Assembly: GCA_023259675.1 (NCBI GenBank)
Contig: JALRGT010000028.1
Coordinates: 1 to 41,209 of the forward strand
DNA length: 41,209 nucleotides
DNA from: Flavobacterium sp.
GTDB taxonomy: Bacteria > Bacteroidota > Bacteroidia > Flavobacteriales > Flavobacteriaceae
Reading direction: 5' to 3'
The notes below the pieces were generated by a model. The model had not been told where the DNA came from. It saw only the letters and a program-made list of their open reading frames with translations, and ran no database searches. Both the position numbers and the translations under genes were made by a program. Below, piece after piece: positions 1 to 9,089 of this stretch. Positions within the stretch are counted from its first letter, which is position 1. The number at the start of each line of letters is the position of its first letter.

Positions 1-228
1 GGTTTAAGTACATCAAATTCTTTAGAAGCGCATTTAAATCAAGCTATGATAGATGTTTCTGAGAAAATTATTGTTTTAGCAGATTCTACAAAAATGAATG
101 TAAGAGGTTTTGGTAAAATTTGTAATTTAGATAAAATTGATGTTTTGATTACAGATGAAGGTATAGATATCGAAACTAAAACGAAACTGGAAGAACTTGG
201 TATTGAAGTTGTAATCGCTCCTAAATAA
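1..228 (+). CDS. DeoR/GlpR-type transcriptional regulator, C-terminal end (5' partial)
   Basis: The reading frame is open from base 1 and ends at 228, so only about 75 residues of the C-terminus are present. The visible part has the pattern of the sugar-phosphate-sensing (DeoRC, ISOCOT-fold) domain: a Met-Ile-x-Val-Ser segment, then 'IIVLADSTKMN' followed by a hydrophobic stretch and 'DVLITDEGID', a layout common at the C-terminus of DeoR/GlpR regulators. The DNA-binding helix-turn-helix would lie outside the window. It may regulate a sugar or nucleoside operon, but nothing here says which. A downstream ATG at 46 exists but is internal to the domain, so I treat the gene as truncated by the window edge. 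Confidence 0.7.
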   Translation, partial: GLSTSNSLEAHLNQAMIDVSEKIIVLADSTKMNVRGFGKICNLDKIDVLITDEGIDIETKTKLEELGIEVVIAPK

Positions 229-392
229 TGATTTTATTTGTAGTAAAATAGGTTAGATTTATAATAAGTGTTCATTTATTATTAGAATGTTTTTTTCTTA
301 AAAGGGATGAGATTTAAACCATTGAAAACTTGTAAATCAACGATTATATTGACTTTTAAAATTTAAAAAACCCAAAATTTAAAAAAATCATA

Positions 393-400
393 TACTTTTG
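393..400 (+). promoter_or_regulatory. -7 promoter element (TACTTTTG) for topA
   Basis: Matches the Bacteroidota -7 consensus TAnnTTTG and lies 20 bases before the topA ATG, giving a leader of about 13-15 bases. No TTTG lies at the ideal 19-base spacing. The rest of the 229-420 gap is AT-rich with nothing else I can name. Confidence 0.5.
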
Positions 401-420
401 CCGACACAAACAAACGGGAC

Positions 421-2937
421 ATGGCAAAGAATTTAGTTATAGTGGAGTCACCTGCGAAGGCGAAAACAATCGAAAAATTTCTAGGAAGTGATTATCAAGT
501 AGAGTCCAGTTATGGGCATATTGCTGATTTACCTTCTAAAGAAATTGGTGTAGATGTAGAAAATGGTTTCAAACCTAAATACGAAGTTTCTGCCGACAAG
601 AAAGCATTGGTAACCAAATTAAAAGGACTAGCAAAGAAAGCCGAAATGGTTTGGTTAGCAAGTGATGAGGATCGCGAGGGAGAAGCTATTTCTTGGCATC
701 TTGCCGAAGAATTAAAATTAGACAAAACCAAAACTAAGCGTATTGTTTTTCACGAAATCACGAAAACTGCGATTTTAAAAGCCATCGATAATCCTAGAGA
801 AATTGATTATAATTTAGTTAATGCACAACAAGCGCGTCGTGTTTTAGACAGATTGGTTGGTTATGAATTGTCACCTGTGCTTTGGAGAAAAATAAAAGGA
901 GGACTTTCTGCCGGACGTGTACAATCAGTATCTGTTCGTTTGATTGTAGAGCGCGAAAGAGAAATTCATAATTTCAAAGCGTTGGCAACATATTCGGTTG
1001 TGGCAGAATTCACTAACCAAGCCGGAAAGTCATTCAAAGCAAAACTTCCAAAGAATTTTAATACTAAAAAAGAAGCCGAAGATTTCTTAAATAAAAATAT
1101 TGGTTCTACTTATAAGGTAGCCGATTTAGAAACTAAACCGACCAAAAAATCACCAACGGCACCTTTTACGACTTCGACTTTGCAACAGGAAGCGGCCCGT
1201 AAATTGTATTTGCCGGTTGGAATTACCATGCAGTTAGCACAACGTCTGTATGAGGCGGGATTGATTACCTATATGAGAACGGATAGTGTGAACTTGTCTA
1301 AAGAGGCGATGGATGCTGCTCAGGCAGAAATTATCAAATCCTATGGTAAGGAATTTTCCAATCCGAGAACATTCGCAAATAAGAGTAAGGGAGCGCAGGA
1401 GGCTCACGAAGCCATTCGTCCGACTGATATGTCGCGCCATACGGTGAACATCGATAGAGATCAGGCGCGGTTGTATGATTTGATTTGGAAAAGAACCTTG
1501 GCTTCGCAAATGAGTGATGCTAAGTTGGAGCGTACCAATGTTAAGATCCAGGCGAATAATCATGATGAGTTGTTTACGGCATCAGGGGAAGTGTTGCTTT
1601 TTGAAGGTTTCTTGAAAGTATATTTAGAGGGGCATGATGACGATGAAGAAGAACAGGAAGGGATGTTGCCTGCAATGAAAGTCAACGAAAAATTAGGGAA
1701 TAATTATATCACTGCGACTGAGCGTTATTCAAGACCACCAGCCCGTTATACCGAAGCTTCTTTAGTGAAGAAATTGGAGGAATTGGGAATTGGTCGTCCA
1801 TCAACCTATGCCCCAACGATTTCGACGATTATCAACAGAAATTATGTGGAGAAAGGAACGCTTGAAGGTCAGGAACGTAATTATACCCAATTGACTTTAC
1901 AGTCAAACAAAGTGGGTGAAAAGTTGTTGAAAGAAAATACAGGTTCGGATAAAGGGAAATTGGTTCCTACGGATATCGGGACGATTGTTACGGATTTCTT
2001 GGTGAAGAATTTCGGAAATATATTAGATTATAATTTTACGGCAAAAGTAGAACAGGATTTTGACGAAATAGCCGAAGGAAATATAGAATGGGCTGCCATG
2101 ATGCATGAGTTTTACGATAAATTTCATCCAACGGTGAAAGATGTAGAAGTGAATGCAGAAAGGGAAAGTGGAGAAAGAATTTTAGGAGTAGATCCTAAAA
2201 CCGGGAAACAGGTTTCGGTTCGTTTGGGTAAATTTGGCCCAATGGCGCAAATTGGTGAAGCGGATGATGAAGAGAAAAAATTCGCGAGTTTGATGACCGA
2301 ACAAAACATAGGTAATATTACGTTGGAAGACGCTTTGAATCTGTTTTTGTTGCCAAAGAGTTTGGGAGAATATAAAGGTGAAGAGGTTGAAGTGAATAAC
2401 GGACGTTTTGGTCCTTATGTTCGCCATGGAAGTGTGTTTATTTCGTTGTCAAAAGGAGAAAATCCGTTAGATGTTGATGTAAAAAGAGCACAGGAATTGA
2501 TTGATGAAAAAGCGATAGCCGATGCTCCAATTGCAGTTTATAAAGGAGAAGGCGTTCAAAAAGGAGTGGGGCGTTTTGGTCCTTTTATAAAATGGAACGG
2601 CTTGTTTATAAATGTAAGTAAAAAATATAATTTTGATAATTTATCTCAAGCGGATATAGAAGCATTGATTGAGGATAAAATACAGAAAAATATTGACAAA
2701 GTATTACATAACTGGGAAGAAGAAGGAATTTTGGTTGAAAAAGCCCGTTGGGGACGTTCTGTGATTACTAAAGGGAAAATTAAAATTGAGCTGGGTAAAG
2801 AAGTTGATGCTGCCAAATTAACTTTGGATGAAGTTCAAGAAATGATTGCCAAAAAAACACCTGCTAAAAAGGCTCCAGCCAAGAAAGCGGCGGCAAAAAA
2901 AACTGCAGTTAAGAAACCCGTAGCAAAAAAGAAATAA
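421..2937 (+). CDS. topA: DNA topoisomerase I (type IA)
   Basis: Relaxes negatively supercoiled DNA by single-strand passage. The N-terminal Toprim domain starts with 'NLVIVESPAKAKTIEKFLG' and carries the acidic triad in 'SDEDREGEAI' (D82, D84, E86). The catalytic tyrosine is Y284 in 'GLITYMRTDS'. After the topoisomerase core, from about residue 575, come three or four topoisomerase C-terminal repeats recognisable by 'GRFGPYV', 'GRFGPFI' and 'ARWGRSV'; I see no zinc-finger cysteine clusters, unlike E. coli TopA. The last 30 or so residues are a histone-H1-like Lys/Ala/Pro tail that probably binds DNA non-specifically. At 838 residues the length is normal for Bacteroidota. The stop is directly followed by the ATG of the next gene (TAAATG), suggesting translational coupling. 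Confidence 0.98.
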   Translation: MAKNLVIVESPAKAKTIEKFLGSDYQVESSYGHIADLPSKEIGVDVENGFKPKYEVSADKKALVTKLKGLAKKAEMVWLASDEDREGEAISWHLAEELKLDKTKTKRIVFHEITKTAILKAIDNPREIDYNLVNAQQARRVLDRLVGYELSPVLWRKIKGGLSAGRVQSVSVRLIVEREREIHNFKALATYSVVAEFTNQAGKSFKAKLPKNFNTKKEAEDFLNKNIGSTYKVADLETKPTKKSPTAPFTTSTLQQEAARKLYLPVGITMQLAQRLYEAGLITYMRTDSVNLSKEAMDAAQAEIIKSYGKEFSNPRTFANKSKGAQEAHEAIRPTDMSRHTVNIDRDQARLYDLIWKRTLASQMSDAKLERTNVKIQANNHDELFTASGEVLLFEGFLKVYLEGHDDDEEEQEGMLPAMKVNEKLGNNYITATERYSRPPARYTEASLVKKLEELGIGRPSTYAPTISTIINRNYVEKGTLEGQERNYTQLTLQSNKVGEKLLKENTGSDKGKLVPTDIGTIVTDFLVKNFGNILDYNFTAKVEQDFDEIAEGNIEWAAMMHEFYDKFHPTVKDVEVNAERESGERILGVDPKTGKQVSVRLGKFGPMAQIGEADDEEKKFASLMTEQNIGNITLEDALNLFLLPKSLGEYKGEEVEVNNGRFGPYVRHGSVFISLSKGENPLDVDVKRAQELIDEKAIADAPIAVYKGEGVQKGVGRFGPFIKWNGLFINVSKKYNFDNLSQADIEALIEDKIQKNIDKVLHNWEEEGILVEKARWGRSVITKGKIKIELGKEVDAAKLTLDEVQEMIAKKTPAKKAPAKKAAAKKTAVKKPVAKKK

Positions 2938-4089
2938 ATGGAATTTGATTTTCTTCAACCTTTAGAAATAGAAGTTTTTCAATCAATTAATGGATTTTCT
3001 TCTCAACAATTAGGAAGTAAAATTGTCTTTCATACAAAAGAAAATTTTCCTGATTTAGATAAAGTTACTATCGCTATAATAGGAGTTTTAGAGAATAGAG
3101 GTGCTGCTACAACATCGACTACAGTAGATTTGTCTTCTATTCGAAGAGAGTTTTATAATATGTTTCCCGGTAATTGGGATGCTTCAATAGCGGATTTAGG
3201 GGATATTCTTCCCGGTAATTCAATTACAGATACTTATTTTGCTTTGAGTAAAGTGGTTTCTCAATTGGTTAAGAAAAGAATTATTCCAATTGTCATTGGT
3301 GGCTCACAGGATTTAACTTATGCGTTATATCGAGCTTATGATGAATTGGAACAAATGGTAAATTTGGTTTCTATCGATAGTAAATTCGATTTTGGTAAAG
3401 ACGATGAACCTTTGTCACAATCATCCTATTTGACCAAAATTATAATGGATGAGCCCAATAATCTTTTCAATTATTGTAATATAGGCTATCAGACTTATTA
3501 TAATTCACAGGAGGAAATTGATTTAATTGAAAAATTATTTTTTGACGCCTATAGATTAGGTGAAATTTCTAATTCGATTGCTTTGGCTGAACCCGTATTT
3601 AGGGATGCTGATGTTGTCAGTTTGGATTTGAATTCAGTAAAATCTTCTGATTCTGGTAATTTTGTTAATTTTATCCCCAATGGCTTTAATGGAAAAGAGA
3701 TCTGTTCTTTGGCTAGATATGCTGGGATAAGTGATAAAGTTTCTTTATTTGGGTTATTTAATCATAACAATTCAATACAAGAATCGACATTGGCGGCTCA
3801 AATTATATGGTATTTTATAGAAGGATTTCATTATCGTTCCAATGAATATCCGTTTGGAAGTAGAGAAAATTATTTGAAATATATAGTTCCTTTAGAAGAC
3901 GAAATGCTTATTTTTTATAAAAGTGATAAAACGGAAAGATGGTGGATAGAGATACCTTTCGTTTCAAATGGGAATAATAAATTAAAAAGAAATACGTTAT
4001 TACCTTGTTCTTATGATGAGTATTTAGGTGCTTGTAATCAAGAATTACCTGAAAGATGGTGGAAAGCATTGCGAAAAAATATTTTATAA
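2938..4089 (+). CDS. Arginase/formimidoylglutamase-fold protein, probably not catalytic
   Basis: A 383-residue protein with the ureohydrolase (arginase, agmatinase, formimidoylglutamase) layout but substituted metal ligands. The 'GGSHD' motif reads GGSQD (Q124 replaces His), 'DAHxD' reads DSKFD (D147, K149, D151; Lys replaces the bridging His), and 'SxDxDxxDP' reads SLDLNSV (D230, N232; Asn replaces Asp). Three of the six Mn ligands are therefore lost. By family knowledge this should abolish the binuclear Mn centre, so a structural or regulatory role is more likely than histidine or arginine catabolism. It starts at the base after the topA stop and sits immediately upstream of gldKLMN, so a part in gliding or secretion is conceivable but unproven. 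No signal peptide is visible, so it should be cytoplasmic. Confidence 0.85.
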   Translation: MEFDFLQPLEIEVFQSINGFSSQQLGSKIVFHTKENFPDLDKVTIAIIGVLENRGAATTSTTVDLSSIRREFYNMFPGNWDASIADLGDILPGNSITDTYFALSKVVSQLVKKRIIPIVIGGSQDLTYALYRAYDELEQMVNLVSIDSKFDFGKDDEPLSQSSYLTKIIMDEPNNLFNYCNIGYQTYYNSQEEIDLIEKLFFDAYRLGEISNSIALAEPVFRDADVVSLDLNSVKSSDSGNFVNFIPNGFNGKEICSLARYAGISDKVSLFGLFNHNNSIQESTLAAQIIWYFIEGFHYRSNEYPFGSRENYLKYIVPLEDEMLIFYKSDKTERWWIEIPFVSNGNNKLKRNTLLPCSYDEYLGACNQELPERWWKALRKNIL

Positions 4090-4236
4090 TATTTTTAAAT
4101 GATAAAAGGGATAGTATAGTATTTCTAGAATGTCCTATTTGTAAGAATAAGCTTTTGAAAATAAGTTAAAATTGCTTTTTATCGATTATATGCGTGTTTT
4201 ATCGATGAAATATTTTTTTTATAATTTATTTAATTT

Positions 4237-4244
4237 TATTTTTG
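4237..4244 (+). promoter_or_regulatory. -7 promoter element (TATTTTTG) for the gldKLMN operon
   Basis: Exact TAnnTTTG match about 100 bases before the gldK ATG, implying a leader of roughly 90 bases. It makes gldKLMN likely to be transcribed separately from topA and the arginase-fold gene. Confidence 0.5.
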
Positions 4245-4342
4245 AGGCATAATTTAATTTCACACCAAAATTATTGTTTTATTAATAAATAATAAATAGG
4301 TTTACGAACTTAAAACAGAATGAAAATCTAACCCGAATTTAT

Positions 4343-5752
4343 ATGAAGAAGTTTATTGCATTAATGGCAATTTTAACACTAATAGTTGGCTGTGGTAAGA
4401 CAGGTGATAAAGGGGAGTTAATCGGAGTTAACGGTGCAAAATGGCACCCAGAGAAACCTTATGGAATGGCATTGGTTCCAGGTGGAGCTTTTATTATGGG
4501 TAAATCTGATGATGATGTAGCTGGCGTTAATGATGCTCAAACAAAAACGGTAACTGTTCGTTCTTTTTATATGGATGAAACGGAAATTACCAATAGTGAG
4601 TATCGTCAATTTGTTGAATGGGTAAAAGATTCAACGATGAGATTGAGATTAGCAATTCTTGCGGATGAACAAGGAATAACAGCTGGAGATTCAAAAGGAA
4701 AAGGTAAAAATGCCGGAAGTATAGGTGATTTTGCTTTCAATGATGCTGATCCTGAAAAAATGACCGCATATGACAAATATATGTACGATAACTATTATAG
4801 TATTGATGCTGAGAATCAATATGCAGGAAGAAGATTAAACAGAAATGTCAAGCTTATTAAAGATCCTAAATTATACCCTGATGAATATTATGTAGAGGTA
4901 ATGGATTCGATGTATTTGCCATTGGAAGCTTCATATAATGGCTTAAGAACTATTGATGTTGATAAATTGAAATTCCGTTACTCTTGGATGGATATTCAAG
5001 CGGCTGCTAAAGCGAAAGTGGGTAAACGTAAAGATTTTATTAAAACGGAAGAGGTTAAAGTGTATCCAGATACAACAGTTTGGATTAAGGATTTTGCTTA
5101 TTCGTATAATGAACCAATGCATAATGATTATTTCTGGCATAAAGCCTATGGGGATTATCCTGTTGTTGGTGTAAAATGGACACAGGCAAAAGCTTTTTGT
5201 GCTTGGAGAACATTAAACAAAAATACGTATATAAAATCAAAAAAGAGTGGACGCGATTTAATCAATTCTTTTAGATTGCCGACAGAAGCAGAATGGGAAT
5301 ATTCTGCAAGAGGTGGGTTAGAGTCTGCTACTTATCCATGGGGAGGTCCTTATACAAAAAGTGATAGAGGTTGTTTCTTGGCTAATTTTAAACCTAGTAG
5401 AGGGGATTATGCTGCTGATGAGGCTTTGTATACAGTAGAAGCTAAATCATATGAGCCAAACGGTTATAATCTTTATAATATGGCTGGGAATGTGTCTGAG
5501 TGGACTGATTCTTCATATGACCCTAATGCCTATGAGTTTGTTTCATCGATGAATCCAAATGTTCAGGATGGTTCAAATAAACGTAAAGTAGTACGTGGTG
5601 GTTCATGGAAAGATGTTGCTTATTTTCTACAGGTAAGTACCAGAGATTATGAATATGCCGATTCTGCCAGAAGTTATATCGGTTTTAGAACTGTCCAAGA
5701 TTACATGGGAGTTCAGACTACAGGAAACGGTAACGGAAAATTAAAAAAATAA
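4343..5752 (+). CDS. gldK: GldK, gliding/type IX secretion outer-membrane lipoprotein
   Basis: First gene of gldKLMN, the core of the type IX secretion system. The N-terminus is a lipoprotein signal with its lipidated cysteine in 'LIVGCGKT' (C17). The body has the formylglycine-generating-enzyme/sulfatase-modifying-factor fold: 'PGGAFIMG' near residue 47, 'DETEITNSEYRQFV' near 75, 'FRLPTEAEWEYSARGG' near 310, 'NMAGNVSEWTD' near 380 and 'VVRGGSW' near 417. In this family the fold is structural; GldK and GldN form a periplasmic ring attached to the outer membrane. Its 469 residues match known GldK. It is followed by gldL after 53 bases, with no terminator between. Confidence 0.96.
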   Translation: MKKFIALMAILTLIVGCGKTGDKGELIGVNGAKWHPEKPYGMALVPGGAFIMGKSDDDVAGVNDAQTKTVTVRSFYMDETEITNSEYRQFVEWVKDSTMRLRLAILADEQGITAGDSKGKGKNAGSIGDFAFNDADPEKMTAYDKYMYDNYYSIDAENQYAGRRLNRNVKLIKDPKLYPDEYYVEVMDSMYLPLEASYNGLRTIDVDKLKFRYSWMDIQAAAKAKVGKRKDFIKTEEVKVYPDTTVWIKDFAYSYNEPMHNDYFWHKAYGDYPVVGVKWTQAKAFCAWRTLNKNTYIKSKKSGRDLINSFRLPTEAEWEYSARGGLESATYPWGGPYTKSDRGCFLANFKPSRGDYAADEALYTVEAKSYEPNGYNLYNMAGNVSEWTDSSYDPNAYEFVSSMNPNVQDGSNKRKVVRGGSWKDVAYFLQVSTRDYEYADSARSYIGFRTVQDYMGVQTTGNGNGKLKK

Positions 5753-5805
5753 AAAAAATACCCAAATCTATTCAATCATAAAACAACTAAAAAACACAAT
5801 TAATC

Positions 5806-6450
5806 ATGGCAATATTAAGTAAAAAAGCAATGAATTTTGCTTACGGAATGGGAGCTGCAGTAGTAATTATTGGAGCATTATTTAAAATCACACATTTAGA
5901 ATTTGGTTTTATTACCGGTAATGCAATGCTTACCATCGGTTTGGTGGTTGAGGCAGGGATTTTTGCACTTTCTGCTTTTGAACCTGTGGATAATGAATTG
6001 GACTGGACTTTGGTTTATCCAGAATTAGCTAACGGTGAAGCAAAAAAGAAAACAAATAAGGAAACTCCTTCAGATGCTCAAGGATTGTTGTCTCAAAAAT
6101 TGGATACATTATTAAAAGATGCTAAAATTGACGGAGAGTTAATGGCAAGTTTAGGGGATAGTATCAAAAATTTTGAATCTGCAGCAAAGGGTATTGCACC
6201 TACAGTGGATTCTATGGCTTCTACAAAAAAATATAGTGAAGAATTGACCATAGCTGCTGCTCAAATGGAATCTTTGAATAGCTTATATAAAATTCAATTA
6301 CAAAGTGCTTCAAGAAATGCTCAGATTAATGATGAGGTACTTGAGAATAATTTAAAATTAAAAGAACAAATGCAGTCCTTAACTACAAACTTATCTTCAT
6401 TGAATAATGTTTATGGTGGTATGTTGACAGCAATGAATAATAAAGGGTAA
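5806..6450 (+). CDS. gldL: GldL, inner-membrane T9SS motor protein
   Basis: 214 residues. Two hydrophobic helices occupy roughly residues 8-30 and 37-58 ('YGMGAAVVIIGALFKI' and 'NAMLTIGLVVEAGIFALSAF'), followed by a long Asn/Gln/Leu/Glu-rich helical cytoplasmic region. GldL and GldM form the proton-driven motor that powers type IX secretion and gliding. The glutamate in the second helix ('VVEAG') corresponds to the type of intramembrane acidic residue reported as important for proton flow in this family. Placement between gldK and gldM makes the assignment firm. Confidence 0.96.
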   Translation: MAILSKKAMNFAYGMGAAVVIIGALFKITHLEFGFITGNAMLTIGLVVEAGIFALSAFEPVDNELDWTLVYPELANGEAKKKTNKETPSDAQGLLSQKLDTLLKDAKIDGELMASLGDSIKNFESAAKGIAPTVDSMASTKKYSEELTIAAAQMESLNSLYKIQLQSASRNAQINDEVLENNLKLKEQMQSLTTNLSSLNNVYGGMLTAMNNKG

Positions 6451-6498
6451 TAAACATTCCTAACTATAAAATTAACGACTAATTAATTATTAGAAAAT

Positions 6499-8046
6499 AT
6501 GGCAGGAGGAAAACTAACCCCTAGACAGAAGATGATCAATCTGATGTACTTGATTTTTATTGCAATGCTTGCATTAAATATGTCAAAAGAAGTATTGTCA
6601 GCTTTTGGGATCTTAAATACTAAAATAATAGAATCTAACACGATTACCGATACTCGAAATCAATCTTCTTTTGAGCAATTAGCCCAAAAAGCGGTAGATC
6701 AACCGGGTCAGTTTGGAGACAAAAAAGTAAAAGTTGAAAAAATAAGAGCTTTATCTAAAGATTTTAATGAATATTTAGAGGGTATTAAAACAAAAGTTAC
6801 CCAAAAGTTTGAAAGAGACGAAGCTGGAAATTTGCCATATGAGCAAATGGATAAAGGAGATTTAATTGATAGATTGTTTTTCAGTGGAGAAAAACTTTCT
6901 AAAGAAGGAAAAGAATTTTTAGCTAAAATTCAACATTATCCAGCAGAAATTAAAGCTATTGGAGGAAGTTCTATTGCGGAATCTGAAATGAAAAAGATTG
7001 AATCTAGATTTGCTACAAATCCGGTTTATTCTGAAAAAGCAGGTGCTAAATTACCTTGGATGGAGTATAACTATCATGGATATCCTTTAATTGCGACAAT
7101 AACTAAATTATCCCAATTACAGGCTGATATTAAAACCACTGAAAGTGATATTATGAGCGGAATGTTCCAGTCGGATTTAGTTGCTGCAGCATCGCTTACA
7201 GCTTATCAACCAATAGTAGTAGCTGATAAATCGGTTTTCTTTCAAGGAGAAGCGGTTACAGGTAAAATTATCTTAGGGAAATTTGATCCTTCATTGCAGG
7301 CTAAATCGGTTGTTATAAATGGTTCTAGTGTAAGAGCGGAAGCAGGTCAGGCTAAATTTTCTTTTGGTGCAGGAAATATTGGAGAACACAATATTGCAGG
7401 TTCTTTTAATTTTGAAGAGAACGGAAAAATCGTAGCTTTACCAATCAAAGGGTCTTATGTTGTTGTGGCTAGACCTAAATCGGCTACTATTTCAGCAGAT
7501 AAAATGAATGTGGTCTATAGAGGGGTTGTAAATCCAATGACTATTTCATTTGCAGGAATTACGGCTGATAAAGTTACAGCGTCAGCACCAGGTTTAACAT
7601 CTGCCGGTGGTGGTAAATACAATATGAGTCCAAGTTCAGGTAATGAAGTGGTGATTAATGTTACAGGAACTTTGCCTGATGGTTCTAAGGTTTCGGATAA
7701 GAAATCATTTAGAATAAAAGGTATTCCGGGTCCAACAGGTACAATTAGAGGAGAAACAGGAGTTGTAAAAGGTCCTAAGTCAAATCTTGAAATTTCGACT
7801 ATTGGTGCTAAATTAGAAGATTTTGATTTTGAAGTGGGATTAAATGTTGTAGGGTTTAATTTGAAAGTTACTGGACAACCAACAGTAGTTGTATCAGGTA
7901 ACAAATTAAACGCACAATGTAAATCGGTGCTTTCTAAAGCAGGAAGAGGAGATCAAGTGACCATTTCTGAAATTAAAACTAAACTTGTGGGAGCAGGTAA
8001 TTATTTATTGCCAAGAACAGCTCCAGTAATTTTTGAAATACAATAA
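6499..8046 (+). CDS. gldM: GldM, T9SS motor periplasmic shaft protein
   Basis: 515 residues. The start 'MAGGKLTPRQKMINLMYL' leads into a single transmembrane helix (about residues 13-30), the partner of GldL. The rest is a periplasmic domain series: a mainly helical first domain to about residue 220, then beta-rich domains ('GEAVTGKIILGKF', 'IAGSFNFEENGKI') and a C-terminal domain that in known GldM contacts the GldK-GldN ring. Its stop at 8044-8046 lies 46 bases before the preferred gldN start. Length and order match the standard cluster. Confidence 0.96.
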   Translation: MAGGKLTPRQKMINLMYLIFIAMLALNMSKEVLSAFGILNTKIIESNTITDTRNQSSFEQLAQKAVDQPGQFGDKKVKVEKIRALSKDFNEYLEGIKTKVTQKFERDEAGNLPYEQMDKGDLIDRLFFSGEKLSKEGKEFLAKIQHYPAEIKAIGGSSIAESEMKKIESRFATNPVYSEKAGAKLPWMEYNYHGYPLIATITKLSQLQADIKTTESDIMSGMFQSDLVAAASLTAYQPIVVADKSVFFQGEAVTGKIILGKFDPSLQAKSVVINGSSVRAEAGQAKFSFGAGNIGEHNIAGSFNFEENGKIVALPIKGSYVVVARPKSATISADKMNVVYRGVVNPMTISFAGITADKVTASAPGLTSAGGGKYNMSPSSGNEVVINVTGTLPDGSKVSDKKSFRIKGIPGPTGTIRGETGVVKGPKSNLEISTIGAKLEDFDFEVGLNVVGFNLKVTGQPTVVVSGNKLNAQCKSVLSKAGRGDQVTISEIKTKLVGAGNYLLPRTAPVIFEIQ

Positions 8047-8092
8047 AAGTAAGTTGTTTGTAAAACCTACTTCAATATCTTATACTGATAAC

Positions 8093-8986
8093 ATGATGAA
8101 TATGAGAAATTTTTTAATAGTTATTCTTTCTATTACCGCAGGTGTTGCTTCTTATGCACAATCTAACTTGCTTAATTCGAAGACACCAGAGCAAATTGGA
8201 CAAAAGTCACCTGCTCAACTCATTTCAGATAATGATAAGCCATTAGCTTATGGTTATGTACATGATAGAGATGTTTTGATGGGTAAAATGACTTGGGAAA
8301 TTATAGATTTAAGTGAAAAAATTAATTTCGCTTTGTATTTTCCAATAGACACAGCCAATATTGGTTCTGATAGACGTTCTTTATATGATGTTTTGACTAA
8401 AGCAATGAAAAATGGTAAAATTACGGAGGTGTATACCGATAGTTATTTTAACACTAAAAAATCTTTGAAAGACATCCAAGGTTCTTTAACACGAATTGAT
8501 ACAACTGATGCAGGTAGAGAACAAATAAATGCCGGAATGTCTATTTCTTCTGAATATATTCTAAGATCAGACTTAACAGCTCAGGATGTTACCGAATATA
8601 AAATAAAAGGGTATTGGTATTTTGATAAACGTCAAAGTGAGTTGAAATATCGTTTATTGGGTCTTTGTCCAGTAACTCCAGACGTATATACGATGAACAG
8701 TGATGAAAAAGATTATATCGAATTGTTTTGGATCTTTTTCCCTTCCGCTAGAGAGGTTTTGCATGAAGCGAAAGCATTTAATGATAAAAACTCAGCGATG
8801 CCAATTTCATTCGATCAAATATTAAATTCTAGACATTTTAATAGTGTTATCTATAAAGAGGAAAATGTTTACGGGGATAGAGCAATTGATGAATACATGA
8901 AAGATAATGCATTGAATCAATTGATAGAATCGGATAGAGTGAAAGATAAAATTCGTAATTTCGAATCGGACATGTGGAATTATTAA
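8093..8986 (+). CDS. gldN: GldN, T9SS periplasmic ring protein
   Basis: Fourth gene of the cluster. I choose the ATG at 8093 ('MMNMRNFLIVILS'), which gives a clean Sec signal peptide ending near 'VASYAQ' and a 297-residue precursor. An in-frame start at 8033 would overlap the end of gldM and put 20 hydrophilic residues before the signal peptide, so it is unlikely. Mature GldN forms the ring with GldK under the outer membrane. Features typical of the family are visible, such as 'DRDVLMGKMTWEIIDL' near the N-terminus. A strong terminator follows at 9010, closing the operon. Confidence 0.94.
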   Translation: MMNMRNFLIVILSITAGVASYAQSNLLNSKTPEQIGQKSPAQLISDNDKPLAYGYVHDRDVLMGKMTWEIIDLSEKINFALYFPIDTANIGSDRRSLYDVLTKAMKNGKITEVYTDSYFNTKKSLKDIQGSLTRIDTTDAGREQINAGMSISSEYILRSDLTAQDVTEYKIKGYWYFDKRQSELKYRLLGLCPVTPDVYTMNSDEKDYIELFWIFFPSAREVLHEAKAFNDKNSAMPISFDQILNSRHFNSVIYKEENVYGDRAIDEYMKDNALNQLIESDRVKDKIRNFESDMWNY

Positions 8987-9009
8987 TTTCTAATTCCTAA
9001 CTATATAAT

Positions 9010-9050
9010 AAAGACTCTTACCAACTTTTGGTAAGAGTCTTTGTTTTTTT
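9010..9050 (+). terminator. Rho-independent terminator after gldN
   Basis: Perfect 15-bp stem (9010-9024 with 9028-9042), a 3-base loop and then GTTTTTTT. It separates gldKLMN from the FAD oxidoreductase gene. Confidence 0.92.
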
Positions 9051-9066
9051 AGTCTGTTCTTTTCTT

Positions 9067-9074
9067 TATTTTTG
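9067..9074 (+). promoter_or_regulatory. -7 promoter element (TATTTTTG) for the FAD oxidoreductase
   Basis: Exact TAnnTTTG match 16 bases before the ATG at 9090. It overlaps a possible TTG start at 9072, which argues against that upstream start. Confidence 0.55.
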
Positions 9075-9089
9075 CTAAAAAGTATATTA

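Noticed and set aside
2938..4089. Active formimidoylglutamase (HutG) or agmatinase
   Set aside because: Three metal ligands are substituted and no histidine- or arginine-degradation genes are nearby.
4178..4191. ATCGATTATA sequence upstream of gldK as a pectin-regulon operator
   Set aside because: Only 11 of 14 positions match, it lies about 50 bases upstream of the -7 element rather than on the start site, and gldKLMN has no link to pectin.
8033..8092. Upstream start for gldN overlapping gldM
   Set aside because: It would place 20 hydrophilic residues before a clear signal peptide; the ATG at 8093 fits better.
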